DNA from: Conidiobolus incongruus B7586
Lineage: Eukaryota > Entomophthoromycota > Entomophthoromycetes > Entomophthorales > Conidiobolaceae
Assembly (NCBI GenBank): GCA_000697335.1
Contig: JNEM01008712.1
Location: 1-31,550, forward strand
Direction: 5' to 3'
Length of the DNA: 31,550 nucleotides
Shown: positions 12,388 to 23,244 of the stretch, piece by piece
Position numbering within the stretch: the stretch's first letter is position 1
Layout: each line of letters begins with the position of its first letter
Notes under the pieces: model-generated
Database searches by the model: none
The model's input: the letters and a program-made list of their open reading frames with translations, nothing else
Told to the model about the DNA's origin: nothing
Position numbers and translations under genes: made by a program

Positions 12388-12413
12388 GTTTCTTTTATTA
12401 TTAATAACTTTTT
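12388..12413 (+). repeat. Left terminal inverted repeat of mariner copy 1
   Basis: 26 nt, starting GTTTCTTTTATTATTAATAA and ending in a T-run, preceded by the target dinucleotide TA. It matches the reverse complement of 13439-13466 with one gap and a few mismatches, and the left end of the second copy at 31121. Confidence 0.75.
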
Positions 12414-13438
12414 GCTATACTTTTAATAAACTTCTAACACCTAACAAACAATTCTTTTTATTAAAGACTAAAATTTAATATTTCACAAACTAATTAAATT
12501 TTCCTATAGAAATTTTCTTTCTTGTAAGCTGGTTTTTTAATTGCTTAAAGCAATTATAATCACATAGGTTATAATCAAAAGAATATACTAGATATAGTAG
12601 TTTTTTCAAGTTATTTTTAATTAGAAAGGTTTTTACAACTTTAGATTTATGTATTTTACAATTATCATGTAAAATAATAGGTTTTTTTAAATTATATTGA
12701 GAATACTAATTAAAAATACTTTTATTTAAAAAAGCAATATATAATTTATTATTAATTGATTTTCCTTCAGGAACTAAATAAAAATAGCATATACTATTAT
12801 AATCTATTATAATAATTAATATTTGTTTATTAACAAAATGTTTATTTAAAGGGATTTGTAAAAGGGGTTGATTTAACTTAATCTAGTATTTTGATTTGTG
12901 TTTTAATAAAAGATTATACATAAAGATTTAAGATTCATTAATTGTAATTATTCACTATAAAAGTTTAAGCTTCTAATAATATTTCAATAGGTTTTATTTA
13001 ACAATAGCTACTCTAACTTTTTTTAAGCTTTAGTTAAATTATAAGGTACCTATTTTATATTTTTATTTATTAATTTTAGTTTAAACTTTAAAATATATAA
13101 AATACTTATAAAACTAATATTAAAGTGTTTAGATAATTCTCTAGCTAAAATAAAAAGGTGTTTTTCAATATATTTTTTCACTCTATTTACAATTAAAAAA
13201 ATAATAATTAAAGTTAGTTTTCTAGATTTTAACAGGTTTTAAATAGTTTCTTTTTTAGCTTTAAAGTAATTTACCTAGTAATAAATTGATAATTTAAATA
13301 ATACTTTATTACTAAAAGCTACTTGTAAATTTTAAATAATTTTAGAGGGTTTATGGTTAAGTTTTACTAATACCAAAATAAAAAACTTTTAATGATTACT
13401 ATTTGGTTTAAGCATGATTAAATTAAACAACTAATTTT

Positions 13439-13465
13439 AAAAAGTTAATTTTTTAATCAAAAAAA

Positions 13466-13466
<1 letters not shown>
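13439..13466 (-). repeat. Right terminal inverted repeat of mariner copy 1
   Basis: 28 nt. Its reverse complement starts GTTTTTTTGATT and ends TTAACTTTTT. It is followed directly by TA, the expected target-site duplication. Confidence 0.7.

Positions 13467-13468
<2 letters not shown>

Positions 13469-13496
<28 letters not shown>
13469..13496. repeat. (AT)14 microsatellite
   Basis: A perfect 28-nt alternating AT tract adjoins the right end of mariner copy 1. TA-targeting transposons often land in such tracts; it may also have expanded after insertion. Confidence 0.95.
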
Positions 13497-13502
<6 letters not shown>

Positions 13503-14027
13503 TATATAATTTCCTATTAACTTTGTATATATTTATTTATTTCAAACTAATAATATGTTTGAAAAATCAGAAATTAAAAAATTTCCCATTATTTCAAATT
13601 CAAGGTAATATTTAAATTCACAAAAATAATTTTCATAGTAAAATTTTCAAATTAATTATGATAAATGATTTTTATTATGATTCAAATATTAACTCTTATA
13701 TTAAATTAAATAATAATTATACTATTTTTTCTATTTATATAGAATATTTTTAAAATATAATTCTTGTTGTATTTTAAATGAATTTCCAGTTCAGAAATTT
13801 TATACCATAGTAACTTTATATTGAAAAATGAAATTTGTTATGATTGAATTAGTTTAATTTTTAAAATGAAAAATTTAATCATGAATTGAATAAGATATAT
13901 CCAATTTCCTAAATATTGTGATAATATAGTTTGATGAACTATCAATCAATTGATCCTAAAATATTCTATATAATATAACTAATTGAGTTCTTTATTTTAT
14001 TTATATACATATTAAATAAATTTATAA
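13497..14027. other. 3' flank of the chitin-synthase-like gene
   Basis: About 530 nt of A+T-rich sequence with no supported gene; it lies downstream of the minus-strand stop codon at 14028. Confidence 0.5.
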
Positions 14028-17000
14028 TTAATTATTATCTTTTTTTGAATTCCAAGGTCTTGGAGCAGATAGCCAGTACTTGTACTTCTCATCATCTAAA
14101 TTTTTATCAAATACAACTTCAGTCGAGTGTTCATTGAGATCCACGTTATTGGTAGCATCATCTTGGATGGATGGAGAGCCTGGTTCTATAAATAGGGGAA
14201 TAGTTGTTGGAGATGTGGTGTCATCTGATAATCCTAAGCTGTTGTTGGTCAAGGTGATATCTGTTGGAACATCGCTGGGAGACTGATGATGACCTTGATA
14301 GCTAGGCCGATTAGGTAATGAATGCTGCTTTGTGGGCTGACTACCAATCAGGTAACTTGCTTTGGGATTCCTTAGCTTTTTGAAGCCGATAATACTATCG
14401 ATAGATCGAGTGTTGATAGTGTCTGTAGACTCCATTTGCTTCAGTCTCCTAGGAGTGAGAGAGGGTGTTGACTGCAAATGGCTGAAGCGATTATCCATAG
14501 TGTTGATGGTATGCTGGTTTAATTTGCCCCAGTCTTGAGGCGAAAACAGAGGCACAGACTGGTCGAGTTGAAGTGAAGTGGATTTCTTTGGAGTTGAGGT
14601 GAGCTGAGGTGACTGAGTTTGGGCTCTCTGTTGGTTGAATAGCTCTTCTCGCACTCTGATTTGAAGATTGTTTTGTCTTTTCTTTTTAGCAAGTGAGTCT
14701 TTAATGGATTGTGAGAACTTAGGCGATGCGGTGGATGGTGGAGGAATGCCATCGTATAGCTCTTTCCAGCTCTCTAAGCTCAACTTATTCGAATATTTTG
14801 GATCCATCCAACTAATGCTGCCTACTGGGGTTAAGTTATTGACGGATGGCTTTGGACTATGGACTGGCCAGTTTGGATTGACTTCTGTGACCGTTGACTT
14901 GGGAAGGATTGAGTTTGATTTTTTTCTAGTTGAGAATCTTGGTACATTGGAGGAAAGTTTTGGGTGATTAATAATGTTGTTAAAGTTCCAAATCGCAATT
15001 AGTGGTACAATCAGGTGGAATAGTATATTTAAGCCCCATCCACACACCATATCCATGATTAAACTGAGTTGAGAATGCATATTCATGAAATCTTGGTTGA
15101 TGATAATGGCCAAAAAATTTCCTACAGGAATAATCAATATCAAGCCTAATACGCTCAGTGCACCACATTTGGCTAAAGCATATAATAGTGATACTGTCAA
15201 AGCAATGGGGAATTGTAAACTTATCCAACTCACCAAGCATATTAATTTACCGATGAATCCGAACCGACGAATAGTCCATGCACCTTTCCATGTGATATTC
15301 CACCACTTTAGCCAATATACACAACAGTTCAATAAAGAAAAAGGCACCAACTGCTGGTATTTCGCTTTTTCAACCCAGACAAATTGCATATTTGGGAACT
15401 CTTTACCCAGTATCTCTGTTAACAGCGCATCTTCACACCAAGTAAACTCAAACTCACACCAACCAAAATCCCTGTTCCGATAGTCAATAGGAGTGCCTAA
15501 TAATGAGAGCTGAGAATATTTGCAAACAACATGGGGGTGAATTAATATGGGTCTTGGGTTTCGAAGTGATGGGTCAATAGTCGAAGGAACATCAGGCTCA
15601 GGGAGGTCTAGTAAGGAAGTGCTGAGCTTGGATGATGCCCAAATGCGATAGACCGCACAGTGTCTGGGAATGAAGAGGGGTGAATGGGTAAGGTAGGTGA
15701 GCTTATTCAACCATTTTTCATAGGTAAATGCACCCATTTGGAACTTTTGGCCCATAGTGTGGTTGTTGAGAGATCCTAGATATGAGTCTCCTGTAACCGC
15801 TACAATAGATCGATTCAAGATGAATGGCCTAATCAAGTTAGTTAGTGTTACTGGATCAAAACAAATTCCGAGTGATGTGGTTAGTAAAAGCGAGAAATGA
15901 TCCAGAGTAGTTCCAGTGATTGCTCTTGTCAGATTGAAAAAATCATACTCAAACGGGTTCAATGGAGACCGAAAGTATACCTTGTTCAATAGATGTAATA
16001 TTAGTGCCATGCTGTCTCTCCTTCCTTTGGCTTGACTTTTATAAATGATCATAAGGGGTACTTTGAGATACGTTGATTGAAGCGATCCTCTGAGCATCCC
16101 ATCGTCATCCAGATTCATATATTTATAATATCCTGCAAATACTTTTGCCTTGCCGATGTTACCATTGACAGCGTAATAATTTGCGTATTTGATCTCGTCA
16201 CGAGGAATAACGTCATCAAACAACAAGTCCATAGTTTTGTCTTCTGGATGATAAGGCCCATCCACAATGATAGTTAATAGCTTATGCGTCGCGGGATATC
16301 TGCTTTTCGCCAGTGACTCTAAAGTAGTAGCTAGGTGGTCAAATTTTGGTTTAGACGGAGCAAAAATAACCATTAGAGTTCTCAAAGGTTCAAAGTCAAG
16401 CTCGTCTTCCAGCTCATAGTCGGGTTCAGATTGAGCCAGATGATACAGGCCTCGGTTGAATTCTCTGGGGTGAAAGGTCAGGCATGCTGGGGATCGGCCC
16501 TCTATTTTCAGCAGATAGTCGATGTTGACAGAATCAAAAGTGGGCAACTGACGAAGGTAGGTTTTCTGTACTAGATAATTTTCTGCTTGATTCCTTTGAA
16601 TTTGACAGTTGATCTGTTTTTTCGTCAGCTTTCTATCGGCCCTATATACATGATCTTTTTTTGAGTTTAAACGCTTCCAATACAGTTCATCCCCTATCGA
16701 TGCTTTAGAAATAATAATTATTAAAAAACCACATGCATAGAATATAATATAAGCATAAATTCCCCATTTTGTTATAAGAAATCCCAATATAGTAGGATAA
16801 CTGGGACCATCCAATTTTCCAACCTTTAATTGATTCAATATGCAAGTAGCTACTATCCTTCGCTTATAGAGAGGAATGAAATGGTTGAACATCATACTTA
16901 TATCTCGATTTTTATAAACATCTTCCCTTAGTAACTGAGGATTATCTGGGTCGAGTATTGAGAAGAGTTCATGTAATTTCTGAAATAAATCCAGTATATC

Positions 17001-17878
17001 TTGATCCAAAATTGGATAAATGAAAGGATTGATTAACTTGAATCTCTCTAAGTCCAGGACATCTTCACCGAGTACAACTAGATATGGTGCTTGATACAAT
17101 TGATCGAATGTGTAGGTAATAGGAGTTGATCCATATATTGGAGAAAGGTCATCTAACGTCACATTTTCCACCTTGGTTAGGTCAGCATCATAGTTTCTAT
17201 ACTGGATCAACCTTCTTGGAAATAGAGCATCAACAGTTTGCTCTTGATTGACAATTTTGGTACAGTCAATTTGTCCTTGGTTTAAATAAGTAAGATCCCA
17301 AAGAGCATGTTCAAACTTATTGATTACTTCGTCAGAAAGCTTCAATATGCTTCCTTTAAAGATAAATATTGCTTGCCCATTTTCCTGCAGTTGATTTAAT
17401 TGATTAATATTGACTGCAGGCTTCAGTTTATAATTATAAAAACTATTAATTAATAATATTAAGATAAATGATAATAAAACATTCGAAATCAAATAATGCA
17501 AGAAGTAAACGATCTTTTCTTGGAAATAAGCAGCATTCCATTTGGGCTTCACTAAGGTTATATTTTGATTAGTATATCAAGAACTTAATACCAGGGTTAA
17601 TTACCTCGTTGGATTAATTTTACAGGAATCCAGAAGGTGAGAGCAGACTGATAGGCTTTCCATATTCCATCAAAAAGCTTTGATATAGTGAAATAAGGAG
17701 GGATCTGGAAGTACTCATGGGCATCACTCCAATATTTGTCGTAGTGAGCTACTGTTTCGTTATATTCGGTGTAATTTTGATTAGTATTCAATTGGCTAGA
17801 AGTAGCTTGATGTTTTGTAGAAGGAGTGTTGATAAAAGTGGTATCACTAGGCAAAGCAGATACAGAGTTCCGCTTCAT
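14028..17878 (-). CDS. Chitin-synthase-like membrane protein (GT2, division II type), probably a pseudoenzyme
   Basis: Exons 17878-17605 and 17551-14028, joined over a 53-nt intron (branch ATACTAAT), encode 1265 aa, close to class IV enzymes (yeast Chs3 is 1165). Order: Ser/Thr-rich N-terminus; FWIPVKL (about 82-88), as before the first membrane segment in class IV/V; membrane helix about 105-128; extracytoplasmic domain; helix 347-373; GT2-like domain 480-840; helices near 856-881, 888-908 and 927-947; and a Ser/Thr/Pro-rich tail of about 300 aa. The GT2 part aligns well: IIVDG (519-523), KGRRDS (600-605), PLNPFEYDF. The catalytic motifs differ. The DAD position reads TSLG (about 650-653), GEDR(Y) reads CEDA (797-800), and QRRRW reads CCVYW (834-838). 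Without these it should not polymerise chitin. The long open frame argues for selection, so a partner or regulator of active chitin synthases is inferred. The start GTG at 17552 is not used; it is split by the intron. Confidence 0.85.
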
Positions 17879-20176
17879 TTTTTATAGCCTATATCGCGAT
17901 GTTTTCAAATTTTTCTATTTAACAGATAAACAGTGTAATTAGTGAAAATAGGATTGCTTGTACAATGAGACTGCTATTAATTAGAGCTTGTGACTTAAAA
18001 ATTTCATTAATTATTAATTAGACTTTTTAAAAAGGTTTAGATAATTCATAATTCTATATATTTATAGTGGCATTTGTTATTTATATCCAGTTCAAGTGTT
18101 TCAGATGCCTAAAGATCATGATATTAAATTATAACACGACATATTGAGATGATTTGATGAATAGTTTTATTCATTTTGATTGATGATTTTAAATTCATTT
18201 TGCCCTAATTTAGGAATTTCTCATTACAATTAAATTTGGTGATAATGACTTTTTCTTAAATAATTCAATTATTTGGTGTCTGATTTTTATTTAAACTGAT
18301 ATTATATTGTATTATCTCTTAAGTTATAAAATATTGGTTAATAGCTTTAATAATTTTTCAATTGATGACAATGTTGATAATATCTAAAGCGTATTCTTAA
18401 CTCTGATTCGTTTTCTTTTAAGCTATTGAAAAAGTTTTTGGAAAAGTTCATTTAGATCTAATTAATAATTATATTTGATGGTAAAATAATATGATATACA
18501 TCATATCAATATAGCAAACTATTTAATAATAATTGCAATAATTAATCGATGAAATATTAATATTTTTAAATTTTGTTCGATTAATTAAATAATATATCAA
18601 TTATCAGGAATTTTCCTCCTATTTTTGAAGATATATAATATTAATAAACTAGTATAAATTCATGATTTCATATTAATCATTAATAAAATATATAAATAGA
18701 GAATTACCGTCTTTTTTATATATTTTTTCAATAAAAACGTATATAATTGTCCAATTTTGTATTGAAAGCGAAATATCTAATAATGAAACGAATCAAACTT
18801 AGCCTTGTTTTAGAAGTTAAATAGTTATCAATGAAATTAATTGTATGCTTTATAAAATAAATAGATACTTCCCATGAAAATAATTAATGTTTTTTCATGT
18901 TAATAGGAATTTTGGATAAATTGAATAAAATCAGATATTTCTATAAAAAAGCACTACAAATATAATATCAAATATACTGATTATCAAGGGAATATGGTTT
19001 TTGATTAATTTCTCAGTACTTAAAATCATCAGATAGTATTAAGGTTTGGTTGATTGCTTTTACATTGCAAATCATAATCAAAGTATATTTGATATTAACA
19101 ATTCTGAAATTTATCTATTTGCTGTACTAATATATACCGCACTTTTTATCAAGTTTTGAATTATAGGCAGAAATTACCAAATACCAAGACATGTCTTATT
19201 CATATTCTGATTTTATATCCACATTAATTATACAAGTTATTGTATTTGTTATTCGAATTAATAGTTAAGATATTGATAAAAGTAATATCAATAAAATAAT
19301 ATATGAGTAAATGATTGATTATAAAGTTTAATAGACTTACTAATTATACTATAAATGGCTCTTAATTTTAATCAGTATCACAACCTTTTTTGATATTAGC
19401 TTCATTCAACATCATAATTTTAAAATTGATAATTTATTGTATTCATAATTTAATGTATTATATATAATATTTTTTCAAGTATGATTTAATAGTAAATTTT
19501 AATAATAATGCAGCACTTTTTAAATTAACTACAACTATCAACAATAAATTTTGAACGAAAGCTAAAAATTTTTAATTTATCACTCTTCACCAAATTTTTC
19601 ACTAATTACTCAATGATTCACAAATTTTATTAATAAAATTTATTAATATCCAAATATAGAAATTGAGAATATTGAAATTCAAATTAGTCAAACGCTCAAG
19701 TTAACTCATAATCTATTCGATATATATGATTTTAACCAGAATCCTGAAAAATTAATTAAAAAAATTTATATCATAATAGATTGATTTTCTAATAATATTT
19801 TAATATCCTTAATATTTTTAATAATTAAATGTTAGATTGCGAATTCTAAATCACTAAAAGTAGATTCAAGAATGTGACATTTTTGAAATACATGAGTATG
19901 TATATAAATTCTTAAATTTGAAAAACTATTCAAATTGATTGAATGAAATAGAAATCAATAGTATTTATATCACAATTTATTATTCAAATATTTGAAATAA
20001 ATGTTATAAAATTATGTTGATATTAATATACGGAGTTAGAACAGATTTAATCAATTCACATTCTTCCTAAAATAAATACAAATCGTCACTTGAATTATGT
20101 ACTTCATATTATATTTTTAAATATACAAAATGGTATCAAATGAATAATAAATTGAATAAAAACTCAATTAAAATGT
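17879..20176. other. A+T-rich intergenic DNA between the chitin-synthase-like gene and the NEDD8 pseudogene
   Basis: About 2.3 kb. The first few hundred bases are the promoter side of the chitin-synthase-like gene. No credible ORF, RNA gene or repeat was seen in the rest. Confidence 0.55.
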
Positions 20177-20615
20177 TCAAATTATTTTGTTGTTTCCACC
20201 ACAAAGAGCTATGACTAAATGTAAAACTGATCCAGCTTCAATATTGTGTTCAGCAGCAGTCTTCTCATCAGCCTTATTTGCCAAAGTTAGTTGATATATC
20301 AAGGTGAATATTTGAAACTAGTCTTGTTTACATTTGTTTCCAATCAAAATTAATCTAAAATATAAAGTGAGTAGTTTTATATGAGGATTAGAATTAAAAT
20401 GAATTACCTTTGTTGAGCAAGAGAAATACCTTCTTTCTCTTCAAGTCTTTCTTTGATTCTAGAAATCTATAATAAATTTACGTTAATTTAAGGTTAATTA
20501 TGTATGTTAAAAATCTTACTTTATCAGTGGACTCGATGTCAATTTCAAACTAGTAATTGTTTAATACGTATATAAATATTACATATAAATAATATACCTC
20601 AGTTTCTGTTAAAAT
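20177..20615 (-). pseudogene. NEDD8/RUB1 ubiquitin-like protein gene, decayed
   Basis: Exon-like blocks on the minus strand encode, in order, ILTETE (20615-20598), FEIDIESTDK (20549-20520), ISRIKERLEEKEGISLAQQ plus the first two bases of R (20466-20408), RLILIGN.. (20354-20331) and ADEKTAAEHNIEAGSVLH through IALCGG (20272-20177, TGA). This is colinear with NEDD8 (KEIEIDIEPTDK, IKERVEEKEGI, QQRLI, DEKTAADYKI, ALRGG). Ala before the diglycine motif points to NEDD8 rather than ubiquitin. Three introns keep GT..AG ends, so it is not a processed copy. Decay signs: no first exon with ATG can be found; GGAAACAAATG looks like GGA-AAA-CAA-ATG minus one A, and the following donor is spoiled; and the essential C-terminal Arg of LRGG is Cys. 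NEDD8 modifies cullins through the diglycine end, so this copy should be inactive. A sequencing error in the A-run could explain one lesion but not all. Confidence 0.8.
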
Positions 20616-20999
20616 CTAATTATTAGGCACAGAAAAATCACATTAAGTAAATATAGGTACTATATTTTTTTCTGAACATTATATATCTTGATTTTAATAA
20701 ATATTGGGTTTCTTTGAATAAATACTCTATTGAATCTTGACTTTGAAAGGTTCAATTTAAGAACTAGCTTCATTATAAATATTTATGGGAAGTTTTGGAA
20801 TAAACTTATTCATATTCTTATCCCACAATTCAATTGATATTATATATATTAACTCGGAATTTCTGACATTTTAAAATATAAAGTCATCATAAATATATTA
20901 ATATATAATTTAGACTATATCAATATAACCCAATTATTACTATTATTAAAATCATATATATTTATTTGATAACTTTTCCATTATAATTTATTTATCAAC
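20616..20999. other. Spacer between the NEDD8 pseudogene and MRPS9
   Basis: About 385 nt, A+T-rich, serving as upstream region of the plus-strand MRPS9 gene. The expected short first exon of NEDD8 (about six codons, MLIKVK-like) was sought here on the minus strand and not found in frame. Confidence 0.5.
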
Positions 21000-22094
21000 A
21001 TGAGTTTAAGGTATGCTTTCCAAACCTTACTCAAATCTAGATCTATTATTCCTACTACCCTGGGCACTCAAATTGCTATGAGACCCCTTACTCAAAGTCT
21101 TCAGTTCCATAGTTCTACTTATATTATGAATACTACAACCGTTGATTCTGATCAATTGAATACTGTTGATATGGAGGTCGATGAGGAGGAAGATGAAGAG
21201 TTCGATTATGAAGAAGAAGACGCTGATGAAATCCAATACTTTTTCGACAAACCTTTAGCTGCTTCTTATTTTACAGGAAAACCACAATTTTTTGATTTAA
21301 TCACTGGTCTAGATCGTTGCATCGAACAATATACTCCTTTTGAGCCTTTTTACGCCAATCCAATTAAAGGAAAAATTTCTGGTTGGGTTAAATGGCACGA
21401 TCCTTTAAAGATTTCTCAAACACTCAATTTGCCCATTTCTAAGACAGAACACCATAAGATTGTTGCTAGATTCAATCGCTTATTAGGACCAGAAGATAAT
21501 CCTCATCCTTTACCAATGGATCTTGTTAAGTATCTTAATCGCTTCACTTCTCAAGATTTGACCCAAAAGAAAGAAGTCAAGGTTAAGACAGTTGATAGCT
21601 TAGGTAGAGCTTTTGCTGTCGGAAGGAGAAAGACCTCAGCTGCCCGTTCCTGGGTCACCCCTGGTGAAGGTTTAGTCCACGTCAATGGCAAACCTATTTC
21701 GGAATACTTCACCAAACTCTCTGATTTAGATACTGCCTTAACTCCATTCCAAGCTACTTCAACCTTTGGAAAGTACAATGCTTGGATTTTAGTTTTAGGA
21801 GGAGGTACCACTGGTCAATCCGAAGCGATTAAGCTTGCCCTTAGCAGGAGTATTTCTATTATTGATCCTTCCTTGAAGCCTACTTTGAGAAAGAGTAAGT
21901 TTAATTTTCTTCGTTGTATATCTGTTAGCATACTAAATATTTAATTATAGCTGGTTGCCTTGATTTCGATCAAAGAAGAGTTGAACGTAAGAAGACCAAT
22001 AGACTTAAGGCCCGTAAGATGCGCACCTGGTAATTTTATTATTTTTTTATTATATTCAATTATATTAACTTCTTGTTTTAGGGTCAAGCGTTAA
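21000..22094 (+). CDS. MRPS9: Mitochondrial small-subunit ribosomal protein uS9m
   Basis: Exons 21000-21894, 21951-22029 and 22082-22094, with introns of 56 and 52 nt, encode 328 aa. Residues 1-40 are rich in Arg, Ser and Leu with no acidic residues, as in a mitochondrial transit peptide. A run of acidic residues follows (59-77). The uS9 core is at about 200-328: GRAFAVGRRKTSAARSW (202-218), VHVNGKPISEYF (226-237), GGGTTGQSEAIKLALSR (267-283) and the C-terminal KARKMRTWVKR. uS9 sits in the head of the small subunit and its basic C-terminal tail reaches the P-site tRNA. The final exon is only 13 nt and supplies the end of the Trp codon plus VKR and stop. Family members range from about 280 aa (yeast) to 396 aa (human), so the length fits. 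Confidence 0.94.
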
Positions 22095-23244
22095 TTTTTC
22101 TATTACATTGCCTTATTTAATGCTTATAAATTCTTTCGAAATTTGGATTTCTGAGCACTTTTTCGGCTATTCCCATTAATCAAAACTATAAATTATACTG
22201 ATGATTAGATATTCCTTTAAATTTTATATCAGCTTTTTATTCATTAATTCATATGAACAATTATTACATCTTTAATCTATTTTTAACAGCTCTGATCCAC
22301 GTTGATATCTTGGGATATTAGTACATATTAAATTTTTGGATCATTGTTATTAATATAATCATTTTTAATATTATTTGATATACAATGAACACTATATAAT
22401 CTGGATATTTTCTTATTCATATTTACTTTTGATAATTTTTGAATAGTTTTTAACATAAAAACCATTATAGCAAATTATATCAACCAATACATTTTTTATC
22501 ATATATACTATTTCAATACTCTTATTTGATATCCCATTGAATAGTGAAACTATAGTATTTTAAATTTTTTGTAATTTACTCAGAATAATGTAAGTAGATC
22601 CTTAAAATCCCTTAATTCAAGCAAATAAATAAATATATATTATTATTAATCGATGATTTAAATATTTGATTAATCTTTTACCAATATGATTATTTCAATT
22701 CATTAATTTTAATAATTAGAAATTTCTTTATTGTTTATTATAAACTTGATATGTTTTGTAAAAAATTAAATTTATTTTTGATTATTAAACTTATTATATT
22801 TTTTATTCATTCTTTTGAATTCCATTATTTAGATTTATTTTTTGTTAAATTAGAATCGAAAAATATTATTATTTTGAGTTTTTTTTAAATAACAGTGATC
22901 AAAATTATTATTATATATTTTTTAGACATAATTAGGTAATAAATAAATCACAATCACTCATATTATAATGAAAAAGTAGTGTGATATTAAGAAATCTAGA
23001 AGTTTTATTATATATACTTATTGTTTAATCAATGGTATAGCAAATAATTTTCATTTATAACAATATTATATTAAAAAAGCAGACCCATTTTTAACTTAAT
23101 AGAGCAATATTTAATTAAAGTATAATCCCATAATATTTATTCAAGCATAATTTATGTAAATTGACATGAATTCATTTCCAAAAATCAAATTCTTTCTAAT
23201 TAAAATATTATTGTGAAATTAATATTATAATATAATTAGTAATA
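22095..23244. other. Intergenic DNA between MRPS9 and SNW1
   Basis: About 1.15 kb of A+T-rich DNA holding the MRPS9 3' flank and the SNW1 promoter. It was searched for exons coding for the missing N-terminal part of SNW1 (GWxPR, FGDGGAFPEI); none was seen. Confidence 0.55.

Larger units (their letters stand above)
12388..13466 (-). mobile_element. Decayed mariner (Tc1/mariner superfamily, DD34D) transposon, copy 1
   Basis: A 1079-nt element flanked by TA (12386-12387 and 13467-13468) with imperfect inverted repeats that begin GTTT at both ends. On the minus strand it holds a transposase remnant with several in-frame stops, mostly where CAA or TGG codons would be expected. It starts near 13415 and has an HTH-like part (RVKKYIEKHLFILARELSKH), then IDYNS around 12804, ILHDNCKIHKSKV around 12666, and YSFDYNLCDY ending near 12556. 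The Asp codons of HDN (12666-12664) and CDY (12561-12559) are separated by exactly 34 codons, the mariner signature. The frame ends with an LLKV..QKVINNK stretch that runs into the left inverted repeat, as in mariners. It cannot make its own transposase. Confidence 0.85.

Noticed and set aside
14080-16277. Several plus-strand ORFs opposite the chitin-synthase-like gene
   Set aside because: They are antisense shadows of a strongly supported coding frame.
17550-17552. GTG as the start codon of the chitin-synthase-like protein
   Set aside because: It is not an ATG, and it spans the splice junction. Joining it to exon 1 at 17878 restores the expected FWIP..segment before the first membrane helix.
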